Positions 1-8,911 of a stretch of DNA of 64,000 bases are shown one piece after another (within the stretch, counting starts at the first letter, position 1; each line of letters starts with the position of its first letter). Origin of the DNA: Chloroflexota bacterium (GTDB lineage: Bacteria > Chloroflexota > Limnocylindria > P2-11E); the NCBI GenBank assembly GCA_027310565.1, contig DAIDAP010000027.1, positions 92,110 through 156,109 on the forward strand, in the 5' to 3' direction. The position numbers were made by a program, and so were the translations under genes. Under the pieces are notes generated by a model. That model was not told the origin of the DNA, ran no database searches, and worked only from the letters and a program-made list of their open reading frames with translations.

Positions 1-2732
1 ATGGCCGCGGCGATCTGGGCGCCGACCGTCTGCATGAGCATGAGGTCGCGCTGGGAGAAGGCGGCCACCGTCCGGTGCGACAGCACGAGCGCGCCGATGC
101 CGCGCCCGGCCGAGAGGAGCGGCACGACCAGCTCCGAGCGCACCTCCGGATCGCCGACGTAGCGCGGGTCGGTTCGGACGTCCTCGACGTTCTGCGATTC
201 ACGGTGCTCGAGCACCCAGCTCGCGATGCCGCGACCGGCCGGCATCGCCTTCGGCGAGTCGATCGTGCGCCAGGCACCGGCCGCGGCGCGCACCACGAGC
301 TGGTCGGTCTTCTCGTCCTTGAGCAGGATGGTGAACGACGCACCGGGGATGTTCCGCTCGAGGATCTGCAGGATGCGGTCGAGCAGCTGCTGGAGGTCGA
401 GCAGCGAGTGGAACTCCGGCGTGAGCTCCGCGAGGATCGCGAGCTCGCGGCTCGTGGCGCCGACGTCCTCCTCGACCGCCTGGATCGCGCCGCGGGCCTC
501 GATCATCGTCGCGAACTCCTCGACCATGGCCGGGTCGTACCACATCCCGGCGAGCCGCCGCAGCTCGGCCAGCGCCGCCTCCGGACGCAGGGCGCCACGG
601 TACGGACGGTCGACGAGCATCGCGTGGTAGTCCACGACGATGCGCAGGACGCGGGCCGCGCGCGGGATCGCCTCCCCGGCGAGCCGGTCCGGATACCCGC
701 TGCCGTCGTAGCGCTCGCGACCGGCGCGGACGACCGGGACGACGCCCCGCAGGAAGCGGATGGACTCGAGGATGCGCGCGCCGAGGATCGGGTACTCCTC
801 GACGATGGCGCGCTCCTCGGGGGTGAGCGGCCCGCGCTTGGCGAGCAGCGCCGGCGGGACCGCGATCTTGCCGATCGCGTGGAAGAGCGAGGCGTAGCGC
901 AGGTCGCGCAGCTGCTCCTCGCCGAACGCCAGGCGCTCCCCGAGCGCGACCGCGTCCGCGGCGACGCGCCGCTGGTGGTCCTCGCGGTACTGGTCGCGCG
1001 CCTCGATGGTCGCGGTGAGCGTCGAGACGGTGGAGAGGTAGGCGTCGTCGAGCTCCTGGTACAGCCCGATGCCGCGGATGTGCGACGCCCCGATGCCGCC
1101 GAGCAGCGCGAACAGCTCACGCTCCTCCTGGCCCACCGCGTGCTGCTCGCTCCAGGTGACGAAGAGGACGGCGACCAGGCGATCGGCGGCGCGCAGCGGC
1201 TGGATGAACACCGTCCTGCGCCCGAAACGCCGCAGCAGCTTGCGCGACACCTGGCTCTCGCCGTCGCGGTCGTGGAGCACGACGCCCTCACCGCTCTCGA
1301 TGGCACGCGCGATCGGCGGCGAGCTCTTCGGCAGGGTGAGCGCGTCGCTGATCGTGTTCCCCGTGCTGTACGAGAACTCGATGCGGTCGCCGCCGGTGTC
1401 CAGGTACAGCGCGACCGCGGAGGCGCCGGTGAGGCTCTGGACCGACGTCGCGAAGGCCCGCTCCAGCGCGACGAGCTCCTTGTGCTGCGCGAGCTCGACG
1501 GAGAGGCGGTGCAGGTCGAAGAGGCGGCGCGACAGCGCCGTGGCCCGCTCGTACAGATCCGCCCGCTGGATGGCGATGGCGGCCTCGTTGGCGATCGCCG
1601 AGAGCAGCTCGAGATCCCCCTCGTCGTAGGCGTTCCGGCGGACGCTCTGCACCGAGAGCGCTCCGATCGCCCGTCCCTGCAGGCGGAGCGGCACGACGAT
1701 GAGCGAGCGCTCGAGGAGCGTGCCCCATGCGCTGCGCGGTGGCAGGTCGAGCCGCGCGCGATCGCTCTCCGTGTCGCGCACCAGGAGCGGACGGCCGCGC
1801 TCGACCGTGAGACCGGCGAGCGTGCCCTCGATCGGGCTCTCCCGCGGCGCCATCTCCTGCCCGTCCTCGTAGAGGTAGCGGAACGACAGGAGCCCGCGAT
1901 CGGGATCGGCGATGGCGACGTAGAACGAGTCGACGTCGAGCGCGCGCCTGATCTGCGAGAACACCTCGCGGAAGACCTGCACCGGGTCGAGCGACATCCC
2001 GACGGCGTGCCCGACCTCCACGAGCGTCGCGAGGAGACGCGCGCGTCGCTCGGCGGCGAACCGCGCGCGGATCTCGAGGTAACCGAACACGAAGAACGGG
2101 AGGGCCGGCAGGAGGAACCACGGCTCGATGAGCACGACCTGCAGCGTGATGACCGCGGCGAGGTCCCAGAGCAGCTGCGCGCTCACGGTCCGGCCGATCC
2201 ACAGGCGCATCCGCTCGCCGTCCGTCGCCGTCCCGAGCGCGCGCTGCAGGAGCACGATCTGCCCGATGTCCATCGCCACGAGGACGACGACCGCGACGAG
2301 CCCGGAGCCGATGGCGGCGGCGGCGGCGGCCTCGACGCCCGCGATCATCGCGCCGGCGGTCAGCCGGTAGGCCACCGCGGCGGCGCCCGCGGCCACGATC
2401 ACCGCGGCCGTGTTGCGGACCATCTGGATGGGTCGTTTGCGCGTGAGGACGTCGGTCGCGAGCCGCGCGAGGCCGGCGACGAGCGCGACCGCGCCGGGCG
2501 GCAGGAGGACGATCGCGGTGAGGACGGCGATGTCCGACGGGCTGAGCTCGGTGTTCGGCAGGACGCGGATGGGCCGCAGCGAGAGCAGTGTCGCGAACAG
2601 GAACAGGAGGAGCCCCAGGTCGAGCGGCACGCGGCCACGCGAGGCGTCCAGCGCGCCCACGACGGCGGCCGGCAGCGCCAGGGCCACGGTGACGAGGACG
2701 AGATACAGGACGCGGCGCGGCAGAGCCCTCAC
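1..2732 (-). CDS. Membrane GAF / degenerate HD-GYP signalling protein (3' end outside window)
   Basis: The minus frame is open from a GTG at 2732, preceded by a gagggga Shine-Dalgarno, to the window edge, so the C-terminus is missing. About 200 hydrophobic N-terminal residues form a multi-helix membrane domain. Then come two GAF-type domains (about 2040-1600 and 1530-1100), an HD-GYP-like domain (about 1040-560) and a third GAF domain (about 470-1). HD-GYP proteins hydrolyse cyclic di-GMP, but here the HD dyad reads FHAIGKI instead of LHDIGKI. The normally conserved HHERYDGSGYP reads GRERYDGSGYP. Two metal-ligand positions are therefore lost and phosphodiesterase activity is unlikely. It probably acts as a membrane-anchored sensor or scaffold. 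The domain calls come from reading the translation; ligand and partner are unknown. Confidence 0.85.
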   Translation of the reverse strand, partial: MRALPRRVLYLVLVTVALALPAAVVGALDASRGRVPLDLGLLLFLFATLLSLRPIRVLPNTELSPSDIAVLTAIVLLPPGAVALVAGLARLATDVLTRKRPIQMVRNTAAVIVAAGAAAVAYRLTAGAMIAGVEAAAAAAIGSGLVAVVVLVAMDIGQIVLLQRALGTATDGERMRLWIGRTVSAQLLWDLAAVITLQVVLIEPWFLLPALPFFVFGYLEIRARFAAERRARLLATLVEVGHAVGMSLDPVQVFREVFSQIRRALDVDSFYVAIADPDRGLLSFRYLYEDGQEMAPRESPIEGTLAGLTVERGRPLLVRDTESDRARLDLPPRSAWGTLLERSLIVVPLRLQGRAIGALSVQSVRRNAYDEGDLELLSAIANEAAIAIQRADLYERATALSRRLFDLHRLSVELAQHKELVALERAFATSVQSLTGASAVALYLDTGGDRIEFSYSTGNTISDALTLPKSSPPIARAIESGEGVVLHDRDGESQVSRKLLRRFGRRTVFIQPLRAADRLVAVLFVTWSEQHAVGQEERELFALLGGIGASHIRGIGLYQELDDAYLSTVSTLTATIEARDQYREDHQRRVAADAVALGERLAFGEEQLRDLRYASLFHAIGKIAVPPALLAKRGPLTPEERAIVEEYPILGARILESIRFLRGVVPVVRAGRERYDGSGYPDRLAGEAIPRAARVLRIVVDYHAMLVDRPYRGALRPEAALAELRRLAGMWYDPAMVEEFATMIEARGAIQAVEEDVGATSRELAILAELTPEFHSLLDLQQLLDRILQILERNIPGASFTILLKDEKTDQLVVRAAAGAWRTIDSPKAMPAGRGIASWVLEHRESQNVEDVRTDPRYVGDPEVRSELVVPLLSAGRGIGALVLSHRTVAAFSQRDLMLMQTVGAQIAAA

Positions 2733-2791
2733 GTTCCCCTCGGCCGGGCAGCCTAGCACCCGACCGGGCGCGGAACGGCGTCAGGCGGGCA

Positions 2792-2962
2792 TCAGCGTGT
2801 GCGCAGCCACCGCTCCACGAGGATGATCGCGAGGAAGATGCCGGCGACGATGACGAGCTCGCCGAGGCCGCCGCGCGCGACGGCCGGCTGGATGACGAAC
2901 ACGTAGAGCAGCGCGACCATGAGGACGCCGGCGACGATCTGGAACGCGAGGCGGCCGCTCAG
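2792..2962 (-). CDS. Small two-helix membrane protein following sdhB
   Basis: This 56-residue frame has two clear hydrophobic stretches (about residues 8-26 and 36-50) and ends WLRTR. There is no ATG, GTG or TTG near its beginning. The plausible start is a CTG that overlaps the sdhB stop codon as CTGA, which would couple it to sdhB translation. Its position as the last gene of the sdhCAB operon suggests an accessory anchor or assembly factor of succinate dehydrogenase. I do not recognise the family. The start codon is uncertain; the hydrophobic pattern and its match to the operon direction are the main support. Confidence 0.5.
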   Translation of the reverse strand: MSGRLAFQIVAGVLMVALLYVFVIQPAVARGGLGELVIVAGIFLAIILVERWLRTR

Positions 2963-3741
2963 GTGGCAGGCCGGTCCGGGTCGGGCGGAGTGCCGGCGGG
3001 CTCGCCGCGGACGCGCCGGAGCGCCCAGGCGATCGGGTCGTACATGCGCGTCACGGCCCGCTCCTTCAAGGGGATGATGGCGTTGTCGGTGATGTGGATG
3101 CCCTCCGGGCACACCTCGGTGCAGCACTTGGTGATGTTGCAGAAGCCGAGTCCGTGCTTCAGCCTGGCGAGCTCGATGCGGTCGTTCGTGTCGAGCGGGT
3201 GCATCTCGAGCGCGGCGATCCGCACGAAGTAGCGCGGACCGGCGAACGCCTTCTTGTTCTCCTCGTGGTCGCGGATGACGTGGCAGACGTCCTGGCACAG
3301 GAAGCACTCGATGCACTTGTGGAATTCCTGGACGCGGTCGACGTCCTGCTGGTACATCCTGCGCGTGCCGTCCGCCTCCGGCGCCTTCGGCCGGAAGGCG
3401 GGGATCGTCTTCGCGACCTCGTAGTTGAACGAGACGTCGGTCACGAGGTCGCGGATCACCGGGAAGGTCTTGAGCGGCGTGACCGTGATCTCCTCGCCCG
3501 GCGCGAAGGTGTCCATCCGCGTCATGCACATGAGTCGCGGCCTGCCGTTCACCTCGGCGCCGCACGAGCCGCACTTGCCGGCCTTGCAGTTCCAGCGCAC
3601 CGCGAGGTCGGGCTGCCGCGTCGCCTGCACGCGATGCACGACGTCGAGCACGACCATGCCCGGGTCGGTCTCGACCGTGTACGGCACGAGCTCGCCGCCC
3701 GTCGCGTCGCCACGGAAGATCCGCATCGTCACCGAGCCCAT
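2959..3741 (-). CDS. sdhB: Succinate dehydrogenase / fumarate reductase iron-sulfur subunit
   Basis: This 260-aa protein carries electrons from the flavin subunit to the quinone site. Three cluster motifs are visible: CKAGKCGSCG plus a later Cys for the 2Fe-2S cluster (about residues 52-72), CIECFLCQDVC for the 4Fe-4S cluster (about 143-153), and CNITKCCTEVCPEG for the 3Fe-4S cluster (about 201-214). Length is normal for SdhB. It follows sdhA at once and precedes a tiny membrane ORF. The operon order (anchor, flavoprotein, iron-sulfur) matches the mycobacterial Sdh1 operon rather than the classical CDAB order. Confidence 0.95.
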   Translation of the reverse strand: MGSVTMRIFRGDATGGELVPYTVETDPGMVVLDVVHRVQATRQPDLAVRWNCKAGKCGSCGAEVNGRPRLMCMTRMDTFAPGEEITVTPLKTFPVIRDLVTDVSFNYEVAKTIPAFRPKAPEADGTRRMYQQDVDRVQEFHKCIECFLCQDVCHVIRDHEENKKAFAGPRYFVRIAALEMHPLDTNDRIELARLKHGLGFCNITKCCTEVCPEGIHITDNAIIPLKERAVTRMYDPIAWALRRVRGEPAGTPPDPDRPAT

Positions 3742-3742
3742 C

Positions 3743-5563
3743 TCACGACCCTCCCGCGGCCGCGGCGGGCGCCCCGGCCGGTCTCTCCTCGCCGAGCAGC
3801 GCCTGGAGCTCGGCCGGGATCTCCGGCCGGGCCTCGATCGAGATCTCCATGCGGCCGTCCCCGCCGCGCGTCACCACGAGCCTCTTCCCCCACGCCGCAT
3901 CGGCCTTCGGGAAGTCCTCGCGCGTGTGGCCGCCGCGGCTCTCCTCACGCGTCAGGGCGGAGCGCGCCACCGACGCCGCGCAGGTGAGCTGCGACCGCAC
4001 GTCGAGCGCCGTGTGCCACGACGGGTTGTAGGCGCGCCCGCCGCGCGTCGCGGTGCGCGACGCCCGCTCGGCGAGCGCGTCGATCTTCGTGATCGCCTCC
4101 TCGAGCTCGCTCCCGGTGCGGATGATCCCGACGAGGCTCTGCATCGTCCGCTGAAGCTCGCTCTGGACCGCGTAGGGGTCCTCGCCCTCGTGCCGATCGA
4201 GCGGCGCCGCGAGGTCGCGCTCGGCGCGCCGCACTCGCTCCTCGTCGAGCGCCGGCATTCGCGCGAGCCGCTTCGCGTACTCGGCGGCGTAGAGCCCGGC
4301 GCGCCGGCCGAACACCAGCAGGTCCGAGAGCGAGTTGCCCCCGAGGCGGTTCGCGCCGTGCAGACCCGCGGCGACCTCGCCCGCGGCGAACAGGCCGGCC
4401 ACCGTCGACTGCTGTGAGTCCGGGTCGACCTTCACGCCGCCCATGAGGTAGTGGCACGTGGGCGCGATCTCCATCGGCTCCCTGGTGATGTCCACGCCCG
4501 CGAGCTGCATGAACTGGTGGTACATCGACGGCAGCCTGCGCCTGATGTAGTCGGCGCTCCGCCGCGTCGCGATGTCGAGGAACACGCCGCCGTGGGGGCT
4601 GCCCCGGCCGGCCTTGATCTCCGCGTTGATGGCGCGCGCCACCTCGTCGCGAGGAAGGAGGTCCGGCGTGCGTCGCTTGGTCTTGTCCTCGTACCAGGCG
4701 TCGGCCTCTTCCTCGGTGTCGGCGGTCTCGGCCCGGAAGAACTCGGGGATGTAGCGGAACATGAACCGCTCGCCCTCGGCGTTCTTCAACGTCCCGCCGT
4801 CGCCGCGGACGCCCTCGGTCACGAGGAGGCCGCGCACCGAGAGCGGCCACACCATCCCGGTCGGGTGGAACTGCGTCATCTCCATGTTCAGCAGGTCCGC
4901 GCCCGCCTCGAGCGCCATCGCGAGCCCGTCGCCGGTGTACTCCCACGAGTTCGAGGTCACGGTCCAGGCCTTGCCGATGCCGCCGGTCGCGAGGATGACG
5001 GCCTTGGCGTGGAGGAGGATCGGCCGCCCCGTCTGCCGCTCGTAGCCGATGGCGCCCGAGACGCGGCCGTCCTCGGCGAGCAGGCGGAACATCGTCGTCT
5101 CCATGAAGACGTCGATGCCCCTGTGCACGGCGTGGTGCTGGAGCGTCTTGATCATCTCGAGGCCGGTGCGGTCTCCGACGTGCGCCAGCCGCGCGTAGCG
5201 GTGGCCGCCGAAGTCCCGCTGCAGGATGAGACCGTCCTTCGTGCGATCGAACAGCGCCCCCCACTCCTCGAGCTCGAGGACCCGCGCCGGCGCCTCCTGC
5301 GCGTGGATCTGGGCCATACGCCAGTGGTTGAGCAGCTTCCCGCCGCGCATGGTGTCGCGGAAGTGGACCTTCCAGTTGTCCTCCTTCCACACGTTCCCCA
5401 GCGCGGCGGCGATGCCGCCCTCGGCCATGACCGTGTGCGCCTTCCCCAGGAGCGACTTGCACACGAGCGCGGTGCGCACGCCCATCGCGCTCGCCTCGAT
5501 CGCCGCGCGCAGCCCCGCGCCGCCCGCGCCGATGACGACGACGTCGTACTCGTGGCGCCGCAT
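3743..5563 (-). CDS. sdhA: Succinate dehydrogenase / fumarate reductase flavoprotein subunit
   Basis: This 606-aa FAD subunit oxidises succinate to fumarate. The N-terminal dinucleotide fold is GAGGAGLRAA, followed by the flavin segment ending AEGGIAAALGN, the substrate-site QFHPTG, and CHYLMGGVKVD near the C-terminal third. An ATG at 5563 is taken as start. A GTG at 5575 that overlaps the sdhC stop as GTGA is an equally reasonable start and would add four residues. The gene is translationally linked to sdhC upstream and sdhB downstream. The last residues are Ala/Pro/Gly-rich. Confidence 0.95.
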   Translation of the reverse strand: MRRHEYDVVVIGAGGAGLRAAIEASAMGVRTALVCKSLLGKAHTVMAEGGIAAALGNVWKEDNWKVHFRDTMRGGKLLNHWRMAQIHAQEAPARVLELEEWGALFDRTKDGLILQRDFGGHRYARLAHVGDRTGLEMIKTLQHHAVHRGIDVFMETTMFRLLAEDGRVSGAIGYERQTGRPILLHAKAVILATGGIGKAWTVTSNSWEYTGDGLAMALEAGADLLNMEMTQFHPTGMVWPLSVRGLLVTEGVRGDGGTLKNAEGERFMFRYIPEFFRAETADTEEEADAWYEDKTKRRTPDLLPRDEVARAINAEIKAGRGSPHGGVFLDIATRRSADYIRRRLPSMYHQFMQLAGVDITREPMEIAPTCHYLMGGVKVDPDSQQSTVAGLFAAGEVAAGLHGANRLGGNSLSDLLVFGRRAGLYAAEYAKRLARMPALDEERVRRAERDLAAPLDRHEGEDPYAVQSELQRTMQSLVGIIRTGSELEEAITKIDALAERASRTATRGGRAYNPSWHTALDVRSQLTCAASVARSALTREESRGGHTREDFPKADAAWGKRLVVTRGGDGRMEISIEARPEIPAELQALLGEERPAGAPAAAAGGS

Positions 5564-5571
5564 CCCGTCGT

Positions 5572-6357
5572 TCACGGGCCGAAGACGATCCGCGGGTCCG
5601 CGATCACCCCGTAGCTCAGCAGGCGGATGTAGCCGTCGGCGACGACGACGAGGGTGAGGCTGATCCAGAAGTAGGTGCCGTGGCGCACGTTCAGGCGGCT
5701 CACCGCCATCCACAGGCGGTACCAGAGGGGCCTCCCGTGGAACGAATCGAGCCACCCGCCGCAGAGCGCACGGCACGAGTGGCACGAGAACGTGTAGAGC
5801 CCGATGAACACCGCCTCGGCGGTCAGGATGAGCGACCCGAGACCGATGCCCCAGCCGCCGGGGAAGCGGAACGACAGCAGGGCGTCCCAGGCCAGGACGA
5901 AGAAGATCGCGACCGCGACGTACCACGTGTAGCGGTGGATGTTCTGGAGGATGAACGGGAACCGCGTCTCACCCGAATACGATCCGCGCGCGTCGGGGAC
6001 GGCGCAGGCCGGCGGCGCCAGGAAGTACGACCGGTAGTAGGTGCGGCGGAAGTAGTAGCACGTCGCACGGAACACCAGCGGGAAGCCGACGATCCACATC
6101 GCCGGCGCGAGGGTGAACCAGGGCCCGATGATCGGCGCGCCGAACGTCAGGACCTCGCAGTTCGCGGCGATGCACGGCGAGAAGAACGGGGAGAGATAGG
6201 GCTCGTAGTAGTAGCCCGCGGTCCGGGTCCCCGCCCAGGCGGCGTAGACGACGAACGCGGTGAAGGCGACGACGACCGTGAGCGGCGCGGCCCACCATGC
6301 GTCACGACGCTCGGTGGGCCGCTCGCGGACTCCGCTGATCGTCGCTGCCACGGCCAT
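5572..6357 (-). CDS. sdhC: Sdh1-type succinate dehydrogenase membrane anchor with Cys/His-rich motif
   Basis: This 261-aa protein has about five hydrophobic segments and is the first gene of the sdh operon. Cysteines fall at about 62, 67, 100, 118, 192, 195 and 199, with a striking CHSCRALC motif at 192-199 inside or next to a membrane segment; histidines lie at 141, 193, 207 and 226. This resembles the large single anchor of mycobacterial Sdh1, for which a membrane-embedded Rieske-type 2Fe-2S cluster has been described. A comparable cluster here is inference. Start ATG 6357 lies 69 bp from the divergent LysR gene. In-frame sequence further upstream is a shadow of that gene. Confidence 0.85.
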   Translation of the reverse strand: MAVAATISGVRERPTERRDAWWAAPLTVVVAFTAFVVYAAWAGTRTAGYYYEPYLSPFFSPCIAANCEVLTFGAPIIGPWFTLAPAMWIVGFPLVFRATCYYFRRTYYRSYFLAPPACAVPDARGSYSGETRFPFILQNIHRYTWYVAVAIFFVLAWDALLSFRFPGGWGIGLGSLILTAEAVFIGLYTFSCHSCRALCGGWLDSFHGRPLWYRLWMAVSRLNVRHGTYFWISLTLVVVADGYIRLLSYGVIADPRIVFGP

Positions 6358-6395
6358 CGGGCACCGTAGTGCGCCGACTGTCAGAAGACAAATAC

Positions 6396-6410
6396 ATCGA
6401 GCCTCTCGAT
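6396..6410. promoter_or_regulatory. LysR-type T-N11-A operator between sdhC and the LysR gene
   Basis: The 15-bp sequence is a perfect 6-bp inverted repeat around CCT and contains T-N11-A, the classical LysR box. It sits in the middle of the 69-bp divergent intergenic region, where a LysR regulator normally represses itself and activates the opposite operon. A TAGGAC hexamer ends 6 nt before the LysR ATG. On the other strand a TTGTCT/TACGGT pair could serve sdhC. Confidence 0.55.
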
Positions 6411-6426
6411 TCGATAGGACTAGGCT

Positions 6427-7356
6427 ATGGACGTGCAGATCGGCCAGCTGCGCTGCTTCCTCGCCGTGGCGGAGGAGCGGCACTTCACCCGCGCGGCGCG
6501 GGCCATCGGGATCGCCCAGCCATCGGTGAGCGCGCAGGTCCGTCGCCTGGAGAGCGAGCTCGGCACGCCGCTCTTCCATCGCTCGAAGGGGAACATCGCG
6601 CTCACGCCCGCGGGCGACACGCTCATCCCCTTCGCGCGCCGCATCCTCGCCGACGTCGACGCCGCGGCGGCGGAGCTGCGCGACGTCGAGAGCCTCGCGC
6701 GCGGCCGGCTCGCGGTCGGCGCGACCCCGAGCCTGGCGGTCACGCTGCTGCCCGCGGTCCTCGCGCGCTTCCACCGGGCCCATCCGGGCATCGACCTGGC
6801 GCTGCGCGAAGCGGGCTCCGTCGATCTCGTGTCGGCCCTCGAGGAGGGCAGCGTCGACATCGCGCTGGTCATCCTGCCGCTCCGCCGCGACATCCTCGAG
6901 ACGCAGCCCCTGCTGCGCGAGGAGCTCGTCCTCGCGGTGTCGCCGACGCATCCGCTCGCGCGGCGCAGGCAGATCAGGGTGGCCGACCTCCGCGAGGTGC
7001 CGCTCGTGATGTTCCGCGAGGGCTACGACCTGCGCAGCTCGACCGAGGCGGCGTGCCGCGCGGCCGGCTTCGCTCCGACGTTCGCGCTCGAGGGCGGCGA
7101 GATGGACGGCGTGCTGAGCCTCGCCACGGCCGGTCTCGGCGCGGCGATCGTGCCGAGCATCGTCATCGACCCGCGCGGCCCGCTGCGCGCCGTGCGCATC
7201 GCCGATCCGGTGCTCACACGCAGCATCGGCCTGGCGCACCGCCGTGAGCGCCGGCTCTCACGCGCCGCGCAGGAGCTGGTGGAGACGGCGCGCGCGCTCA
7301 CACGCGATCGCTCGTGGCTGAGGGCGGTGCCGCCGGGCCTGGTCGCGCTCCGCTGA
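6427..7356 (+). CDS. LysR-family transcriptional regulator
   Basis: This 309-aa protein has an N-terminal winged helix-turn-helix (about residues 4-62, with FTRAARAIGIAQPSVSAQVRRLE) and a C-terminal periplasmic-binding-like effector domain from about 90 to 295. Length and layout are standard. It is divergent from the sdh operon and a T-N11-A palindrome lies between them, so control of succinate dehydrogenase by a small carboxylate effector is a fair guess. There is no Shine-Dalgarno. A TAGGAC hexamer ends 6 nt before the ATG, consistent with a leaderless mRNA. Confidence 0.92.
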   Translation: MDVQIGQLRCFLAVAEERHFTRAARAIGIAQPSVSAQVRRLESELGTPLFHRSKGNIALTPAGDTLIPFARRILADVDAAAAELRDVESLARGRLAVGATPSLAVTLLPAVLARFHRAHPGIDLALREAGSVDLVSALEEGSVDIALVILPLRRDILETQPLLREELVLAVSPTHPLARRRQIRVADLREVPLVMFREGYDLRSSTEAACRAAGFAPTFALEGGEMDGVLSLATAGLGAAIVPSIVIDPRGPLRAVRIADPVLTRSIGLAHRRERRLSRAAQELVETARALTRDRSWLRAVPPGLVALR

Positions 7357-7382
7357 TGCCGACGCTACCCCGACGGCCCCGC

Positions 7383-8900
7383 TTACCTCGCCGACTTCGG
7401 GGCCGGATCGCCGAGCGTGAACACGACGACCTTCGCGGCGCGGCCGCGCACCGTCGCCTCGCCGAGCGGCGCGAGCGGACCGGCGTGGCCGTCGAGCCGG
7501 CCGGCCGTCGCGTCGGAGAGCACGCTGTCCACGCCGAACTCCTTCGTGAGCGACTCCATCCGCGACGCGGTGTTCACGGTGTCGCCGATCGCGGTGTAGT
7601 CGGAGCGCTCGGGCAGCCCGACGGCACCGAGGACGACGTCGCCGGTGTGGATGCCCACGCCGACGCGCACCACCGGCTCGCCGCGCACCGCTCGCTCCGC
7701 GTTCAGCGCCGCGACGCGCTCGCGGATCGCGAGCGCCGCGCGTGTCGCGGCGACCGCACCGTGCGTCCCGTCCCCCATCGCGCCGAAGATCGCCATGAGC
7801 CCGTCGCCGAGGAACTTGTCGAGGATGCCGCCGGCGTCGAGGACGCAGCGCGCCATGGTCCGCAGGTACGCGTTGAGCACCGCGACCGCCTCCTCGGGAC
7901 GCAGCCGCTCCGCGAGAGCGGTCGAGCCGCGCAGGTCGGCGAACAGGATCGTCACCGTCTGCCGCTCGCCCTCGAGACGCAGGCGGTCGCCCCGGATGAC
8001 GCGCTCGACGACGGTCGGCGGAAGGAAGCGCTCGAGACCGCGCCTTCGGTCCAGCTCGAGGAAGAGCGCGCCGAGCGCGACGATCGTCGCCATCGCCATG
8101 AGGACGTGGTACTCCCACCACGACGGCGTCCACGCGGGGCCGAGGAACTGCGAGATCTGCGCCTGCGCGAGGAACAGATACGCGGCGGTGAGCGCGCCCT
8201 GGAGCGGGAGGCGCGTGCGCGGGACGCCGCGGCCCTGCCGGTACGCCGCGAAGCCGTACAGCAGCACCACGGCCGTGGCCAGGACGTACGGCAGCCACCC
8301 CGCGCCCCCGAAGAGGTCCGGCGCCTGGTACGAGTAGCCGTACCGGGACGGGTCGTACGAGTACGACGCGCCGGCGGACACGAGCATCCACCGCGCGACG
8401 CCGCCGAACGCCGACGGCCAGACGAGCGCGACGATCGCGTAGAGGCCGAGCGTCGCGAGCAGCCCGCCGAGCAGCACGCGGGGCGGGAGGCGACGCTCGA
8501 GCCAGCCCGCCGCCGGCGTGTAGCGGACGGCGAAGAAGAGCGCGGCGGTCCAGAGCGCCAGCTCGGCGGACAGCCCGGCCACGAGCGCGGCATCGTCGGC
8601 CCTGCCGTCGCGCTGGATCACGCCCGGCGTGGAGAGTCCGTGCACCGTGAAGATGCCGGCCATCGACAGGAAGCCGAGCGCGATGAGGAGCGTCGGGTAG
8701 TGACGCACCTGGAGCGCCGAGCGCGCCACGAGCACGGCGACGAGCATCGCGATGAGCGCGACGTTCGTCGTCACGACGAGGTGCTCGATCGGGATCGTCC
8801 ACGGGCGGTTCGCGATGGGATCGCCGAGCAGCCAGTCGAGGACGGCGAGCGGGGCCAGCACCGCGAGGAGGGCCGCGAGCGGACGCCACGGAGGGCCCAT
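7383..8900 (-). CDS. Membrane-bound class III adenylate/guanylate cyclase
   Basis: This 505-aa protein has an N-terminal half with about seven hydrophobic helices and a C-terminal class III cyclase domain from about residue 310. Catalytic signatures are present: TILFADLRGSTALAE (first metal Asp), DKFLGDGLMAIFG (Lys and second Asp) and AIGDTVNTASRMESL (Asp, Asn and Arg that bind and stabilise the nucleotide). Activity is therefore expected, making cAMP or cGMP; the substrate cannot be fixed by eye. ATG 8900 is 11 bp after the response-regulator stop, so the two are probably one operon. The lone receiver protein may act in the same pathway. Confidence 0.9.
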   Translation of the reverse strand: MGPPWRPLAALLAVLAPLAVLDWLLGDPIANRPWTIPIEHLVVTTNVALIAMLVAVLVARSALQVRHYPTLLIALGFLSMAGIFTVHGLSTPGVIQRDGRADDAALVAGLSAELALWTAALFFAVRYTPAAGWLERRLPPRVLLGGLLATLGLYAIVALVWPSAFGGVARWMLVSAGASYSYDPSRYGYSYQAPDLFGGAGWLPYVLATAVVLLYGFAAYRQGRGVPRTRLPLQGALTAAYLFLAQAQISQFLGPAWTPSWWEYHVLMAMATIVALGALFLELDRRRGLERFLPPTVVERVIRGDRLRLEGERQTVTILFADLRGSTALAERLRPEEAVAVLNAYLRTMARCVLDAGGILDKFLGDGLMAIFGAMGDGTHGAVAATRAALAIRERVAALNAERAVRGEPVVRVGVGIHTGDVVLGAVGLPERSDYTAIGDTVNTASRMESLTKEFGVDSVLSDATAGRLDGHAGPLAPLGEATVRGRAAKVVVFTLGDPAPKSAR

Positions 8901-8911
8901 GGCGCGAGAGT

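Noticed and set aside
75..2756. 893-aa plus-strand open frame opposite the GAF/HD-GYP gene
   Set aside because: Translation is low-complexity Arg/Asp/Glu/Leu-rich with no domain; the minus strand carries recognisable GAF and HD-GYP motifs. It is a GC-skew shadow frame.
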